Positions 18,354 through 27,293 of a stretch of 64,000 nucleotides of DNA are shown here, piece by piece. The position numbers and the translations under genes are program-made. How positions within the stretch are numbered: position 1 is the stretch's first letter; every line of letters starts with the position of its first letter. The DNA is taken from NCBI GenBank assembly GCA_963749145.1, contig CAVVLN010000005.1:248001-312000 (forward strand), read 5' to 3'. The notes under the pieces were generated by a model that saw only the letters and a program-made list of their open reading frames with translations, ran no database searches and had not been told where the DNA came from. Origin of the DNA: JASHPR01 sp963749145 (GTDB lineage Bacteria > Actinomycetota > Actinomycetes > Streptosporangiales > Streptosporangiaceae).

Positions 18354-21200
18354 GTGGGCGACGAGTTTCCCTCGGCTTTCAGCGAGTTTGCCATTGGCTC
18401 GCAGATTGCTGGCTATCGGCTCGAAGAGCAGATAGGCCGGGGCGGGATGGCCGTCGTTTACCGCGCGTACGATCCGCGCCTGGACCGGCACGTAGCGCTG
18501 AAGATCCTGGCCCCCGGGCTGGCGCTGGACGACGCGTTCCGGCAGCGGTTCATCCGTGAGTCGAGGGCCGCGGCCGCTGTCGACCACCCCAACATCATCC
18601 CGGTCTTCGACGCCGGCGAGGCGAACGGCGTCCTGTTCATCGCCATGCGCTTCGTCCAGGGCCGGGACGTCCGCACGCTGCTCGACGCCGTGGGCCCGCT
18701 GCCGGCGGCGCGGGCCGCCGACATCGTCTCGCAGGTGGCATCGGCCCTGGACGCCGCGCACGCCCGCGGGCTCGTGCACCGTGACGTGAAGCCCGGCAAC
18801 ATGCTGCTGGACGCCACCGCAGGCGGCGGCCGCCAGGATCATGTGTATTTGTCGGATTTCGGGCTCAGCAAGCAGTCGCTCGCGCAGACCGCCCTCACCT
18901 CCCAGGGCCAGTTCCTCGGCACCCTCGATTACGTCGCGCCCGAGCAGGTCGAGGGCCAGCCGGTCGACGGGCGCGCCGACCTGTACGCGCTCGCGTGCGC
19001 TTCGTTCGAGTTGCTGTCCGGCACGCCGCCGTTCAAGCGGGACGGCGGGCTGGCCGTCGTCTGGGCCAAGCTGTCCGAGCCGCCGCCGCGGCTGAGCCAG
19101 CGCCGCCCGGACCTGCCCGTGGCCGTCGACTCGGTGATGAACCGGGCCCTGGCCAAGGCGCCGGCCGACCGTTTCGGGACCTGCGGCGAGTTCGCCGCCG
19201 CCCTGCGCGATTCGCTCGGCCTGCGGGCGGCCGGTTCCGGCCCCGCGGCCAGGCCGCCGGCGTCCCCGACCCCGACCCAGATCGCCGTGCCCGCGGTGTC
19301 GGCCAGCCCGGCCCCGGCCGGGCCGGGGCCCGCCGCGGACGTCGTGCCGTCAGTGCCGGCCGCGTCCCCCGCGCCCGCGTCCCCCGCGCCCGCGTCCCCC
19401 GCGCCCGCATCCTCCGGGACCGGGGCGGACAGGCCGACGGCCGTCTCGGGGCCTGCGCCGGGTGAGCCGGGCGGCGCCGAATCGGGCCCTGGACGAGGCG
19501 AGCCGGCCGCGGCGTTTCCAGGGCCAAACGCGGCGGCCGGGTCTGTTGCTGATGCCGGGTCGTCCGCGCCCTCCGGGCCCTCCGGGCCCGCGCCGGGCGC
19601 CGACCCCGGACCGTCCGGTTCCTTTCCGCCCTCCGGTCCCTCCGGTCCCTCCAGTCCCTCCGGGCCGTCCGGGCCGTCCGGGCCGTCCGGGCCGCGCGCG
19701 GACGCCGGTCCGCCGACTGAGGCCGCGCAGGTTCCCGGGGCCCGCTCGACCCGGCCGGGGCTGACCGAGCCGTCGCCGCCCGCCGCGCCCGGGCCCGCGG
19801 CCTGGCCGCCCGGGTGGTCCGCGCCCGACCAGCCCGGTTACCGGTCATCGGCGGACTACCGGGCCTCGCGTGACTACCGCGCGCCGTCCGGTCGCCCGAC
19901 GTCGTCCGACTACCGGGAGGCGTCCGGCGCGTCCGGGCCCGGCTCGTGGCCGCACGCCGGGGCCGTCATCGCGCCCCCGGCGCCGCGTCCGTGGTGGCAG
20001 TCGCGCGCCCTCATAGCCGCGGCCGCCGTGGTCGTGGTGATCGGCGTGGCGGGAGGCGCTTATTCCGCCCTGCATCACAGCGGTGTCACCGGCAGCGGCG
20101 GCACGGGCGGGGGGCTGACCGCCGCCGTCCAGCCCCCGGGGTGCACGGTCGCGGTGGCAAAAACGCAGTCGATCTCCCAGGTCCATAGCCACTCGGTCAC
20201 CCTCGGCAGCAACCCGTTCGGCGTCGTCGTCACCTTGGACGGCAAGTTCGCGTTCGTCGCGCTGGGTAATGAGGTAGCGGTCCTGAGCACCAACGGCGGC
20301 TCGCTGGCGCCGACGCAGGTCGCGAGCGTGCCCGCGCCCGGGGCGAAGAAGACCGAGGCGATCACCCCTGACGGCCAGTACCTCCTGGCCGTCAGGGGTA
20401 ACGGCGCCTACGTGATCAGCGTGGCCAAGGCCGAGGCCGGCGCCGGAGCCGGCGCGGTGCTCGGCACCCTCGCCGGGCCGCCCGGCAACCCGGCGAACGA
20501 GGTCACGGTCTCCGCGGATGGCAAGTTCGCGTTCATCACCTTCCAGAACGACGGTGACGTGGGCGTATTCAACCTGCGGGAGGCCATCGCGGGCGGCTTC
20601 GGGCAGGCCGGATACAAGGGATCGGTCCAGCTCGGGGCGGCGTCGGAGCCGCAGGCGATGGCGCAGTCACCCGACGGCCGCTGGCTGTACGTGACCGGAG
20701 AAAGCCAGGACGGGCGGCTGTACGTGGTCGACGAGAACAAGGCCGAGAACGATCCGCAGCACGCCTTGCAGTCATCGGCCGCGACGGGCTGCGCTGCCGC
20801 GCGCGTGATCGTGTCCGCGGACGGGACCGACGTATGGGTCACCGACCGGGACAGCAACGCGCTGGTTGCCTTCTCGGCGGCCAGGCTGCTCAGCGATCCC
20901 TCCCGGTCACTCATCGCCCGGATCAGCGTGGGCCAGACCCCGCTCGGCCTGTCCTTCGTCAACGGCGGCAACGAGATCATCGTCGCCGACGCCAACCTCC
21001 ACAGCGCCCCGGGGGCAGATAACCTCGCCCTGATCAGCACCCAGCAGGCGCTGCAGGGCCAGGCCGGCGCCGTGCGGGGCTTCATCACCACCGGCGTGAC
21101 GCCGCGCGAGCTCGCGGTGGAGCCGGGCGGAAAGACCCTGCTTTCCACCGACTACGGATCTGGCCAGTTGCAGGCCATCGACCTAGGGAGCCTGCCATGA
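18354..21200 (+). CDS. Membrane Ser/Thr protein kinase with extracellular beta-propeller
   Basis: Start GTG 18354 has GGAGG eight bases upstream; an earlier in-frame GTG would swallow that site. 948 residues. The PknB-type kinase domain (about 15-280) has the glycine loop IGRGGMAVVY, VALK lysine (about 50), HRDVKPGN (142-149), DFG (168-170) and APEQ. A very long Pro/Gly/Ser/Ala linker (280-545) with SGP repeats follows, then one membrane helix (ALIAAAAVVVVIGVAGGAY, about 552-572) and an outside domain with repeated YVTN/NHL-type blades (DGKFAFV, SPDGRWLYVTGES, SADGTDVWVTD). The propeller is the likely ligand sensor. The DUF2993 gene overlaps its stop by four bases. Confidence 0.92.
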   Translation: MGDEFPSAFSEFAIGSQIAGYRLEEQIGRGGMAVVYRAYDPRLDRHVALKILAPGLALDDAFRQRFIRESRAAAAVDHPNIIPVFDAGEANGVLFIAMRFVQGRDVRTLLDAVGPLPAARAADIVSQVASALDAAHARGLVHRDVKPGNMLLDATAGGGRQDHVYLSDFGLSKQSLAQTALTSQGQFLGTLDYVAPEQVEGQPVDGRADLYALACASFELLSGTPPFKRDGGLAVVWAKLSEPPPRLSQRRPDLPVAVDSVMNRALAKAPADRFGTCGEFAAALRDSLGLRAAGSGPAARPPASPTPTQIAVPAVSASPAPAGPGPAADVVPSVPAASPAPASPAPASPAPASSGTGADRPTAVSGPAPGEPGGAESGPGRGEPAAAFPGPNAAAGSVADAGSSAPSGPSGPAPGADPGPSGSFPPSGPSGPSSPSGPSGPSGPSGPRADAGPPTEAAQVPGARSTRPGLTEPSPPAAPGPAAWPPGWSAPDQPGYRSSADYRASRDYRAPSGRPTSSDYREASGASGPGSWPHAGAVIAPPAPRPWWQSRALIAAAAVVVVIGVAGGAYSALHHSGVTGSGGTGGGLTAAVQPPGCTVAVAKTQSISQVHSHSVTLGSNPFGVVVTLDGKFAFVALGNEVAVLSTNGGSLAPTQVASVPAPGAKKTEAITPDGQYLLAVRGNGAYVISVAKAEAGAGAGAVLGTLAGPPGNPANEVTVSADGKFAFITFQNDGDVGVFNLREAIAGGFGQAGYKGSVQLGAASEPQAMAQSPDGRWLYVTGESQDGRLYVVDENKAENDPQHALQSSAATGCAAARVIVSADGTDVWVTDRDSNALVAFSAARLLSDPSRSLIARISVGQTPLGLSFVNGGNEIIVADANLHSAPGADNLALISTQQALQGQAGAVRGFITTGVTPRELAVEPGGKTLLSTDYGSGQLQAIDLGSLP

Positions 21201-21925
21201 CCGGATACACCGGCTATGACCGCGCCGTCACCCCGCGCTCCCGGCACCGGCTCCGGACGGTGATCATCGTGCTGATCGTCGTGATCGGCCTGCTGGTCGC
21301 CCTGGACTTCGGGGCCCGGGCGTTCGCCGAGAGCAAGGTGGCCTCGGAGATCCAGCAACAGGGGTTCCCCAAGAAACCCAGCGTGTCGATCGAGGGATTC
21401 CCGTTCCTGACCCAGGTCATCAGCCGGAACTTCTCCGACATCCAGATCAGCTCCAGCAACATCACCGAGGGCCCGCTGCTGATCCAGTCGATCGACGCCA
21501 CGATGACCGGGGTGCACGTCGACTCCTCGTTCAACGGCGGCACCGTGACCCATCTCAACGGGACGATGACCGTCACCTTCGCCGCCCTCGCCAACGCCAT
21601 GACCTCGCAGGCCGGCGCGCTGGGATCGCTGGCCGGCGCCGGGCTGAGCCTGTCCAAGGCGAGCAACGACGAGGTCAAGGCCACCCTGAACCTGGTGATC
21701 ACCAGCGGCACCGCGGTCTGGCGGGTGACCAGGACCGACCACAACGAGATCAGCATCCAGCTCGTCTCGAGCAGTGGCCTGACCTCGTCGCTGCTGAACG
21801 GGATCGGGAACATCAGGGTGCCGCTCCCGTCGCTGCCGATGGGCCTGTCCATCCAGTCGATCAGCGTCACGCCGTCCGGCCTGGTGGGCACCGTCACCGG
21901 CCAGAACGTGAGCTTCGGGAGCTAG
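21197..21925 (+). CDS. DUF2993 (LmeA-like) envelope protein
   Basis: The protein has 242 residues. The N-terminal membrane anchor (TVIIVLIVVIGLLVALDFGA, about 21-40) is followed by a DUF2993 domain (KVASEIQQ ... VSIEGFPFLTQVISRNF ... LPSLPMGLSIQSISV). Mycobacterial LmeA of this family supports lipomannan/mannan elongation and sits outside the membrane. The ATG is within the stop of the kinase gene (ATGA overlap), so its production is coupled to the kinase. This links it with the FHA-ABC/kinase pair as an envelope-control group. Confidence 0.85.
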   Translation: MTGYTGYDRAVTPRSRHRLRTVIIVLIVVIGLLVALDFGARAFAESKVASEIQQQGFPKKPSVSIEGFPFLTQVISRNFSDIQISSSNITEGPLLIQSIDATMTGVHVDSSFNGGTVTHLNGTMTVTFAALANAMTSQAGALGSLAGAGLSLSKASNDEVKATLNLVITSGTAVWRVTRTDHNEISIQLVSSSGLTSSLLNGIGNIRVPLPSLPMGLSIQSISVTPSGLVGTVTGQNVSFGS

Positions 21926-22036
21926 CTAGCCCGCGTGCCGCCGGCACCGGGTCAGCGCCGGGTCCGGCAGGCCCTGCGCCGGACCGTTCCGGCCGGGACG
22001 GGGCGGGCTGGCGGAGGATCTGGGGGAGGAGTGGCC

Positions 22037-23245
22037 GTGGCCGAGGTCAGCGGGAAGCGCCTGACGATCATCGGGGGCGGGGTCATGGGGCTCATGACCG
22101 CCTACTACGCGGCACCGTTCGCCACGGCCGTGACGGTGCTGGAGAAGACGCGGGTCGGTGATCCGGCCACGGCGTCGTTCTCGCTCACCCGGTCGGCCCG
22201 GAACGACTACCCGGACCCGGAGTACGCCCGGCTCGCCTACGAGGCGCGGCAGCTCTGGCTGGACCTGCAGGCGCAGTCCGGCGAGCCGCTGCTGGTCGAC
22301 TGCGGGTGCCTGAACCTCGCCAAGCGCACCGTGACCCCCGACCTGGCCAGCACCTACGCCTTCCGCAGCTACGCCGTGCTCGAGCAGCTGCAGCTGCGCC
22401 GCGAGGCCTTCTCCGCCGCCGGCCTGCGGCGGCGCTACCCGCAGTTCGCCGCCGACGCGGGCCGGCTGGACGTGGAGGCCGGATTCGTTGACGTGCCGGC
22501 GGCCACCAGGTTCTTGCAGGCGGCGCTGCGCGCCCGGGGCGTGCGGGTGGCCGAAGGCGCGGCGATCCGCGGCATCACCCGGGTCGGCGGGGCCTGGGCC
22601 GTCAGCACCGACGCCGCAGACGTAGAGTCCGACGTCCTGGTGATCACCGCCGGCCTCGGCACGAATGGCGTGCTCGAGCTGCTGCCGGGCTGCTCGGTCC
22701 GGTTCCCGCTGCGGCCCGACCGGCCCTCGCAGTCCAAGTACTTCATCCCCGCGGCCGGGCAGCGCGACCGGTTCACCGAGCGGGCGCTGCCGGTCTTCGC
22801 CTACCTGGATATCGGGATCTACGGGCATCCGATGTACGAGGGGAGAACCCCCGGCGTCAAGATCGGCTTCTATAATCCGCCCGACGTCACGCGCACGGCC
22901 CAGACCCGGATCGCCAGCGTGGAAGACTTCGTGGACGAGTGCATGCCTGCCCTCCGCGGCGCCGAGGTGGTTGACGTGGCCGAGGCCAGCGGGGCGGATG
23001 TCTGCTTCTACGACCTGGTGGCCGACGGCGACTTTATCCTGGGGCCGGTCCCCGGTGTGACCGGCGTCTTCACCGGCGTGGGGTGGCGGGGCACGGGCTA
23101 TAAGTTCGCGCCCTGGGCGGGCCGGGTGCTGGCCCAGCTCGCCCTGCAGCAAGGGACCGTCTACGACATCCGTCGTTTCGCGCCCGGACGGTTCGCCGGC
23201 GGTGGCCGGAACGACATGGGCGGGATCGGAGGTACGGCACCATGA
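22037..23245 (+). CDS. FAD-dependent amine oxidoreductase (sarcosine oxidase-like)
   Basis: This is a DAO-family flavoenzyme. GTG 22037 is chosen because AGGAG ends five bases before it, although the frame is open further up; about 402 residues. The Rossmann fingerprint is IIGGGVMGLMTAYYAA, followed by SFSLTRSARNDYPD where sarcosine/N-methyltryptophan oxidases place their covalent-flavin region. The C-terminal GXXGXGXKFAPW segment is GVGWRGTGYKFAPWAG. The methyltransferase gene overlaps its stop by four bases, which suggests a demethylating step for N-methyl glycines. The exact amine is not known. Confidence 0.82.
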   Translation: MAEVSGKRLTIIGGGVMGLMTAYYAAPFATAVTVLEKTRVGDPATASFSLTRSARNDYPDPEYARLAYEARQLWLDLQAQSGEPLLVDCGCLNLAKRTVTPDLASTYAFRSYAVLEQLQLRREAFSAAGLRRRYPQFAADAGRLDVEAGFVDVPAATRFLQAALRARGVRVAEGAAIRGITRVGGAWAVSTDAADVESDVLVITAGLGTNGVLELLPGCSVRFPLRPDRPSQSKYFIPAAGQRDRFTERALPVFAYLDIGIYGHPMYEGRTPGVKIGFYNPPDVTRTAQTRIASVEDFVDECMPALRGAEVVDVAEASGADVCFYDLVADGDFILGPVPGVTGVFTGVGWRGTGYKFAPWAGRVLAQLALQQGTVYDIRRFAPGRFAGGGRNDMGGIGGTAP

Positions 23246-24267
23246 GCGGGCCAGGGATCGCGGAGCGGCTGCAGGAGGGCACCGTCCTCGGAGCCGAGGG
23301 CTACGTCTTCGAGCTGGAACGCCGCGGCTATATCAAGGCGGGCCCTTACGTCCCCGAGGTCGTGCTGGACTTCCCGGAGGCGGTGACTCAGCTGCATCGC
23401 GAGTTCCTGCGCGCGGGGTCGGACGTGATGGTCGCGCTCACGTACTACGCCCACCGTGAGAAGCTGCGCGACGTCGGCCGGGAGGGCGACCTGGAGGCCA
23501 TGAACCGGCAGGCGGTGCGGATCGCCCGCGCGGTGGCGGCCGAGGGCGGCGCGCTGGTGGCCGGCAACGTCTGCAACACCTGGGCCTACGACCCGGACGA
23601 CGCGTCGACCCGGGCCGCCGTGCGCGCCATGTACGCCGAGCAGCTGGGCTGGGCGGCGGACGAGGGCATTGACTTCGTGATCTCCGAGACGAACGACTAC
23701 CTGGGCGAGGCGCTGATCGCGCTGGAGGTCATCGGTGATCTCGGGCTGCCGTCGATGGTGACGCTGGCCGCCACCCAGCCCGGGCAGACCCGGGATGGCT
23801 ACGACTACGTCGAGGCGTGCCGCATCCTGGCCGGCCACGGCGCCACGATCGTGGGGATGAACTGCGACCGCGGGCCCGCCTCGATGCTGCCGCTGGTGGC
23901 CAGGATCCGGGAGGCGGTCGACTGCGCGGTCGCCGCCCAGCCGGTGCCCTACCGCACGGACGCGAGTTCGCCGACGATGCAGTCGCTGCGGTCGGCGGGC
24001 GCCGACCGGGTCTTCCCGCTGGCGCTCGAGCCGTTCGGGTGCACGCGGTTCGAGATGGCGGGCTTCGCGCGCGCCGCCCGCGATCTCGGGGTGGACTACG
24101 TCGGGATCTGCTGCGGCGCCGGCCCGCACCACGTCCGCGCGATGGCCGAGGCGCTGGGCCGCGAGGTTCCGGCCAGCAAGTACTCGCCCGCCCTCGAGCT
24201 GCACCCGATGTTCCGGGGCGCGGTCGCGGCCAAGGACGTGGGCTTCGTCCCGGCCTGGACCAGCTGA
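23242..24267 (+). CDS. Homocysteine/betaine S-methyltransferase family protein
   Basis: The protein has 341 residues with a (beta/alpha)8 barrel. Zinc ligands typical of the family are visible: Cys in GMNCDRGP and a CysCys pair in GICCGAGPHHVRAM. The N-terminus EGTVLGAEGYVFELERRGY fits the substrate loop of betaine-homocysteine methyltransferases. It is translationally coupled (ATGA) to the flavoenzyme, so the pair could pass methyl groups from glycine betaine or dimethylglycine to homocysteine while the oxidase removes the next methyl. That pathway is inferred, not shown. Confidence 0.82.
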   Translation: MSGPGIAERLQEGTVLGAEGYVFELERRGYIKAGPYVPEVVLDFPEAVTQLHREFLRAGSDVMVALTYYAHREKLRDVGREGDLEAMNRQAVRIARAVAAEGGALVAGNVCNTWAYDPDDASTRAAVRAMYAEQLGWAADEGIDFVISETNDYLGEALIALEVIGDLGLPSMVTLAATQPGQTRDGYDYVEACRILAGHGATIVGMNCDRGPASMLPLVARIREAVDCAVAAQPVPYRTDASSPTMQSLRSAGADRVFPLALEPFGCTRFEMAGFARAARDLGVDYVGICCGAGPHHVRAMAEALGREVPASKYSPALELHPMFRGAVAAKDVGFVPAWTS

Positions 24268-24275
24268 CCGGCGGC

Positions 24276-24863
24276 TCAGGCCCGGCCGGTGGCGACCACG
24301 AACCGGAGCCAGGCGGCGTACCAGTTCCGCTCCAGGTCCTGCTGCGCGGTGACGAGCGGGAGCGTCCGGTGGCACACCAGGTCGCGGAGCACGTGGTCTA
24401 GCTGGATCTTCTCGAAGAAGCCCGTGCCCTTGAGCGCCGCCGGCCACATGTTCGCCGTCTTGTCGGCGCCGCCGAGGAACAGGGGGACCAGGTAGTCGAT
24501 GTCGTACTTGGTCTGGACCTGCGGGTTCGTGATGCCGTACGCCTGGAACACGGCCGCCTGGGTGGCCGCCGGGATCGTGGAGTTGCCCGTGTGATCGGGC
24601 AGGTCGCAGACCGCGGCGGTGTTCCTGGTGGCGATCGCGCCCGGCGTCAGCCCGGGCCTGGGCTGGGACACGCCCCCGGTGACCAGCGGCATGGTGAAGT
24701 CCGGCAGGGTCACGTTGGTCAGGTCCGGCCCGCTGGCCTGGCCGGGTACCTTCGGCGGGCTGGGGGCCGCCGCGGGCCGGTGCCCGCTGGCACCGCACCC
24801 GGTCAGCAGTGCCGTCACGCACAGCCCCAGGGTGAGCGCCGCCGCCGCGCGGCGGGTGATCAC
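24276..24863 (-). CDS. HNH-like secreted lipoprotein, last gene of the polysaccharide operon
   Basis: The protein has 195 residues from GTG 24863, which overlaps the dehydrogenase stop (GTGA). It has a signal with lipobox LTGC at about 20-23, a disordered Pro/Ala/Ser segment, then a domain with YDIDYLVPLFLGGADKTANMWP and DLVCHRTLPLVTAQQDLERNWYAAW. These match a common secreted actinobacterial HNH-like family (consensus H-x-VPLxLGG ... NLWP). The first His of the usual DH motif is replaced (IDY), so nuclease activity is doubtful. Its place in the operon suggests an envelope role. Confidence 0.72.
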   Translation of the reverse strand: MITRRAAAALTLGLCVTALLTGCGASGHRPAAAPSPPKVPGQASGPDLTNVTLPDFTMPLVTGGVSQPRPGLTPGAIATRNTAAVCDLPDHTGNSTIPAATQAAVFQAYGITNPQVQTKYDIDYLVPLFLGGADKTANMWPAALKGTGFFEKIQLDHVLRDLVCHRTLPLVTAQQDLERNWYAAWLRFVVATGRA

Positions 24864-26189
24864 GGGCGCCCCAGGACCCGCACCGACCAGCCGGCCGACC
24901 GCCAGTGCGCCGCGTCCAGTGCGCAGCGGGCGTCCACGATCGTGCGGCTGGCCACGACCCGGCCCAGCGCGACCGGGTCGATGGCGCGGTAGTCGGCCCA
25001 CTCGGTGAGGTGCATGACCAGGTCCGCGCCGGCCGCGGCCTCGGTCACGGTCTGGGCGTACCGCAGGTGCGGCCGGTCGCGCGCGGCGTTCTTGATGGCC
25101 ACCGGGTCGTGCACGCTGACCTCCGCCCCCTCCTGGCCCAGGCGGTCGCACACGTCGAGGCTGGGCGAGTCGCGCACGTCGTCGCTGCCCGGCTTGAACG
25201 CCACGCCGAGCACTGCGACCCGCTTGCCGTCCAGGGCGCCGCCGACGGCTTCCCGGGCCAGGTCGGTCACCCGGGCGCGGCGGCTCATGTTGATCGCGTC
25301 GACCTCGCGGAGCAGACCGGGGACGGACCCGACGCCCAGGTCCAGCGCGGCCGCGCGGAACGCCCGGATGTCCTTCGGCAGGCAGCCGCCGCCGAACCCG
25401 AGGCCGGGCGACAGGAACTTGCCGCCGATCCGCTCGTCGTGGGCGAGGGCTCCCGCGAGCAGCGTGACATCGGCCCCGGCGGCCTCGCAGACCTCGGCCA
25501 TGGCGTTGATGAAGGAGATCTTGGTCGCCAGGAACGAGTTGGCCGCCACCTTGACCAGTTCGGCCGTCTCCAGGTCCATGACCAGCCCCGGCACGCCGCC
25601 CGCCAGCGGTATCGCGTACACCTCGCGCAGCTGCTCGGCGGACCACTCCGACGCCACTCCGAACACGAGCCGGTCAGGGGACAGGCTGTCCTGGACCGCG
25701 TGGCCCTCCCGGAGGAACTCCGGGTTCCAGGCGAGCTCCGCGAGGCCGGCGGCGGGCGCCAGGCGGGCGATCCGGGCCGCGATCCGCCGCGCGGTGCCGA
25801 CCGGGACCGTGGATTTGCCGACGACCAGGCACCGGCGGGTCAGGCCCGGCGCGAGCGCGTCGACCACGGCGTCCACGTACCGCATGTCGGCGGAGCCGTC
25901 CGCCGACTGCGGTGTGCCCACGCACAGGAAGTGGACGTCGGCGAAGTCGGCGACCTCGGAATACGAGGTGGTGAAGCGCAGCCGGCCGGTCGAGGTTCTT
26001 GCGGAGCAATGGCTCGAGGCCGGGCTCGAAGAACGGCGCCGTGCCGCTGGCCGCCGTGGCCACCTTGGCCGCGTCCACGTCGATGGCCAGGACGTCGTGA
26101 CCGAGGTCGGCCATGCAGACGGCGTGCGTCAGGCCCAGGTAACCGATCCCGATGACGCTGAGGCGGCAGCGTGGGAAAGGCATGCTCAT
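24860..26189 (-). CDS. UDP-glucose/GDP-mannose 6-dehydrogenase family (frameshifted)
   Basis: It oxidises a nucleotide hexose to the uronic acid using two NAD. Start ATG 26189 has AAGGAG nine bases upstream. The N-terminal NAD domain begins VIGIGYLGLTHAVCMADLGH. The frame breaks near 25988 in a CCGGCCGG run; removing one base joins LLRKNLD to GRLRFTTSYSEV and gives about 442 residues. Catalytic elements are intact: LAWNPEFLREGHAV, Lys in NSFLATKISFINAMAEVCE and the Cys in GFGGGCLPKDIRAF. The CLPKD(I/V)RA form is shared by AlgD and many Ugd enzymes, so UDP-glucose or GDP-mannose are both possible. It would feed the glycosyltransferase of the same operon. Confidence 0.88.
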
Positions 26190-26210
26190 GCTGATGGTCT
26201 CCTTGCTGGC

Positions 26211-27293
26211 CTAGGAATTCGAGCACCCGATGTTCGACAGCCCGCCGCCGGCCTCGCTGGCGACGTTGTTGCAGGCGACCACGGTCCCGAGATCGTGGCT
26301 CTGCACGTAGATGCCGAACCCGGAACCGCCGAGGATCACCTTGTTGTCCCGGAAGACGTTGTCCAGGCCCCAGCCCGGGTACACCTGATGCACGGAGAAG
26401 CCGTTGGCGATGCTGTGGGTCCCGGTGTTGTCCTCGATGGTCCAGTCGTTGCCCTTGACGTTGACCCAGGAGGTGGCGGCCGAGCTGACCATCCCGGTGC
26501 CGTTGAGGACGTTCCCGGCGATCAGCCCGCCGGTGGTTCCTTCCTTGATGTCAATGTTCTCGGCCGTCGTATCCGCGATGTTGTTATCGATGATCCGGTT
26601 GTGATCGCTGCGGTCGGGCTGGCAGCCGGTGTACCGGCACCAGTTCTTGTTGGCGCTGCCAACGTAGATGCCCTCGCCGTAGAACTGCGTGACCAGGCCG
26701 GTGTCCCGCACCACGTTGTGGCTGACGGTGTTGTAGCTGCTGAACGCCCTGAGGTGAATGGCCTCGTCCCCGGTACCGTGCACGTACAGGCCCTCGATGA
26801 GATCGTGAGTGACGCCGTCGGTCACGACGCCCTTCTGGCCGCCCTCCACCGTGAACCCCTCGACCCGCCACCAGGAGGCCTTGTCCAGGTGGAGCACGTA
26901 ACCGTGCCGGATGCTCTCGCCCTCCAGCACCGCGCTCCGGTTGCCGCACAAGGTGATCGGGGCACTCGCCTGCCCGGACCGGCTGGCCGCGAAGTCGCCC
27001 ACGTAGACGCCCGGGTCCAGCACGATCGTCTCGCCGGGATGCGCGGCGAACAGCGCGCGCGAAAGCTGCGTGGCGGTGGAGACGGCGACGCTTCCCGCGG
27101 CCCCGCAGCCCGCCGCGTCCGTGCTAGCCGCAGCCGGCGGCCCGGAGGTGGCCGAACCGGACCGCGGGCCGGACGCGGGGGTGGTGCTGGGGTGGCTCGG
27201 CGGGCTGGAGGTGGCGCCGGCCGAGCAGCCGGCCAGGGCGAACGCCGCGAGTACGGCGGCCGCCGGTGCCGTCCGGGACAGCCGGGATCTCAT
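26211..27293 (-). CDS. Right-handed beta-helix lipoprotein
   Basis: The protein has 360 residues with a signal and lipobox (LAGC, about 20-23), so it is anchored on the outer membrane face. After a Ser/Pro/Thr linker there is a parallel beta-helix domain (about 75-350) of the pectate-lyase/chondroitinase-B type: TQLSRALFAAHPGETIVLDPG at the cap, then turns such as HNVVRDT, NRIIDNNIADTT and DNKVILGG. Lyases and C5-epimerases of uronic polymers share this fold. It overlaps the AlgG-like gene by four bases and precedes the dehydrogenase by 21. Confidence 0.85.
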   Translation of the reverse strand: MRSRLSRTAPAAAVLAAFALAGCSAGATSSPPSHPSTTPASGPRSGSATSGPPAAASTDAAGCGAAGSVAVSTATQLSRALFAAHPGETIVLDPGVYVGDFAASRSGQASAPITLCGNRSAVLEGESIRHGYVLHLDKASWWRVEGFTVEGGQKGVVTDGVTHDLIEGLYVHGTGDEAIHLRAFSSYNTVSHNVVRDTGLVTQFYGEGIYVGSANKNWCRYTGCQPDRSDHNRIIDNNIADTTAENIDIKEGTTGGLIAGNVLNGTGMVSSAATSWVNVKGNDWTIEDNTGTHSIANGFSVHQVYPGWGLDNVFRDNKVILGGSGFGIYVQSHDLGTVVACNNVASEAGGGLSNIGCSNS

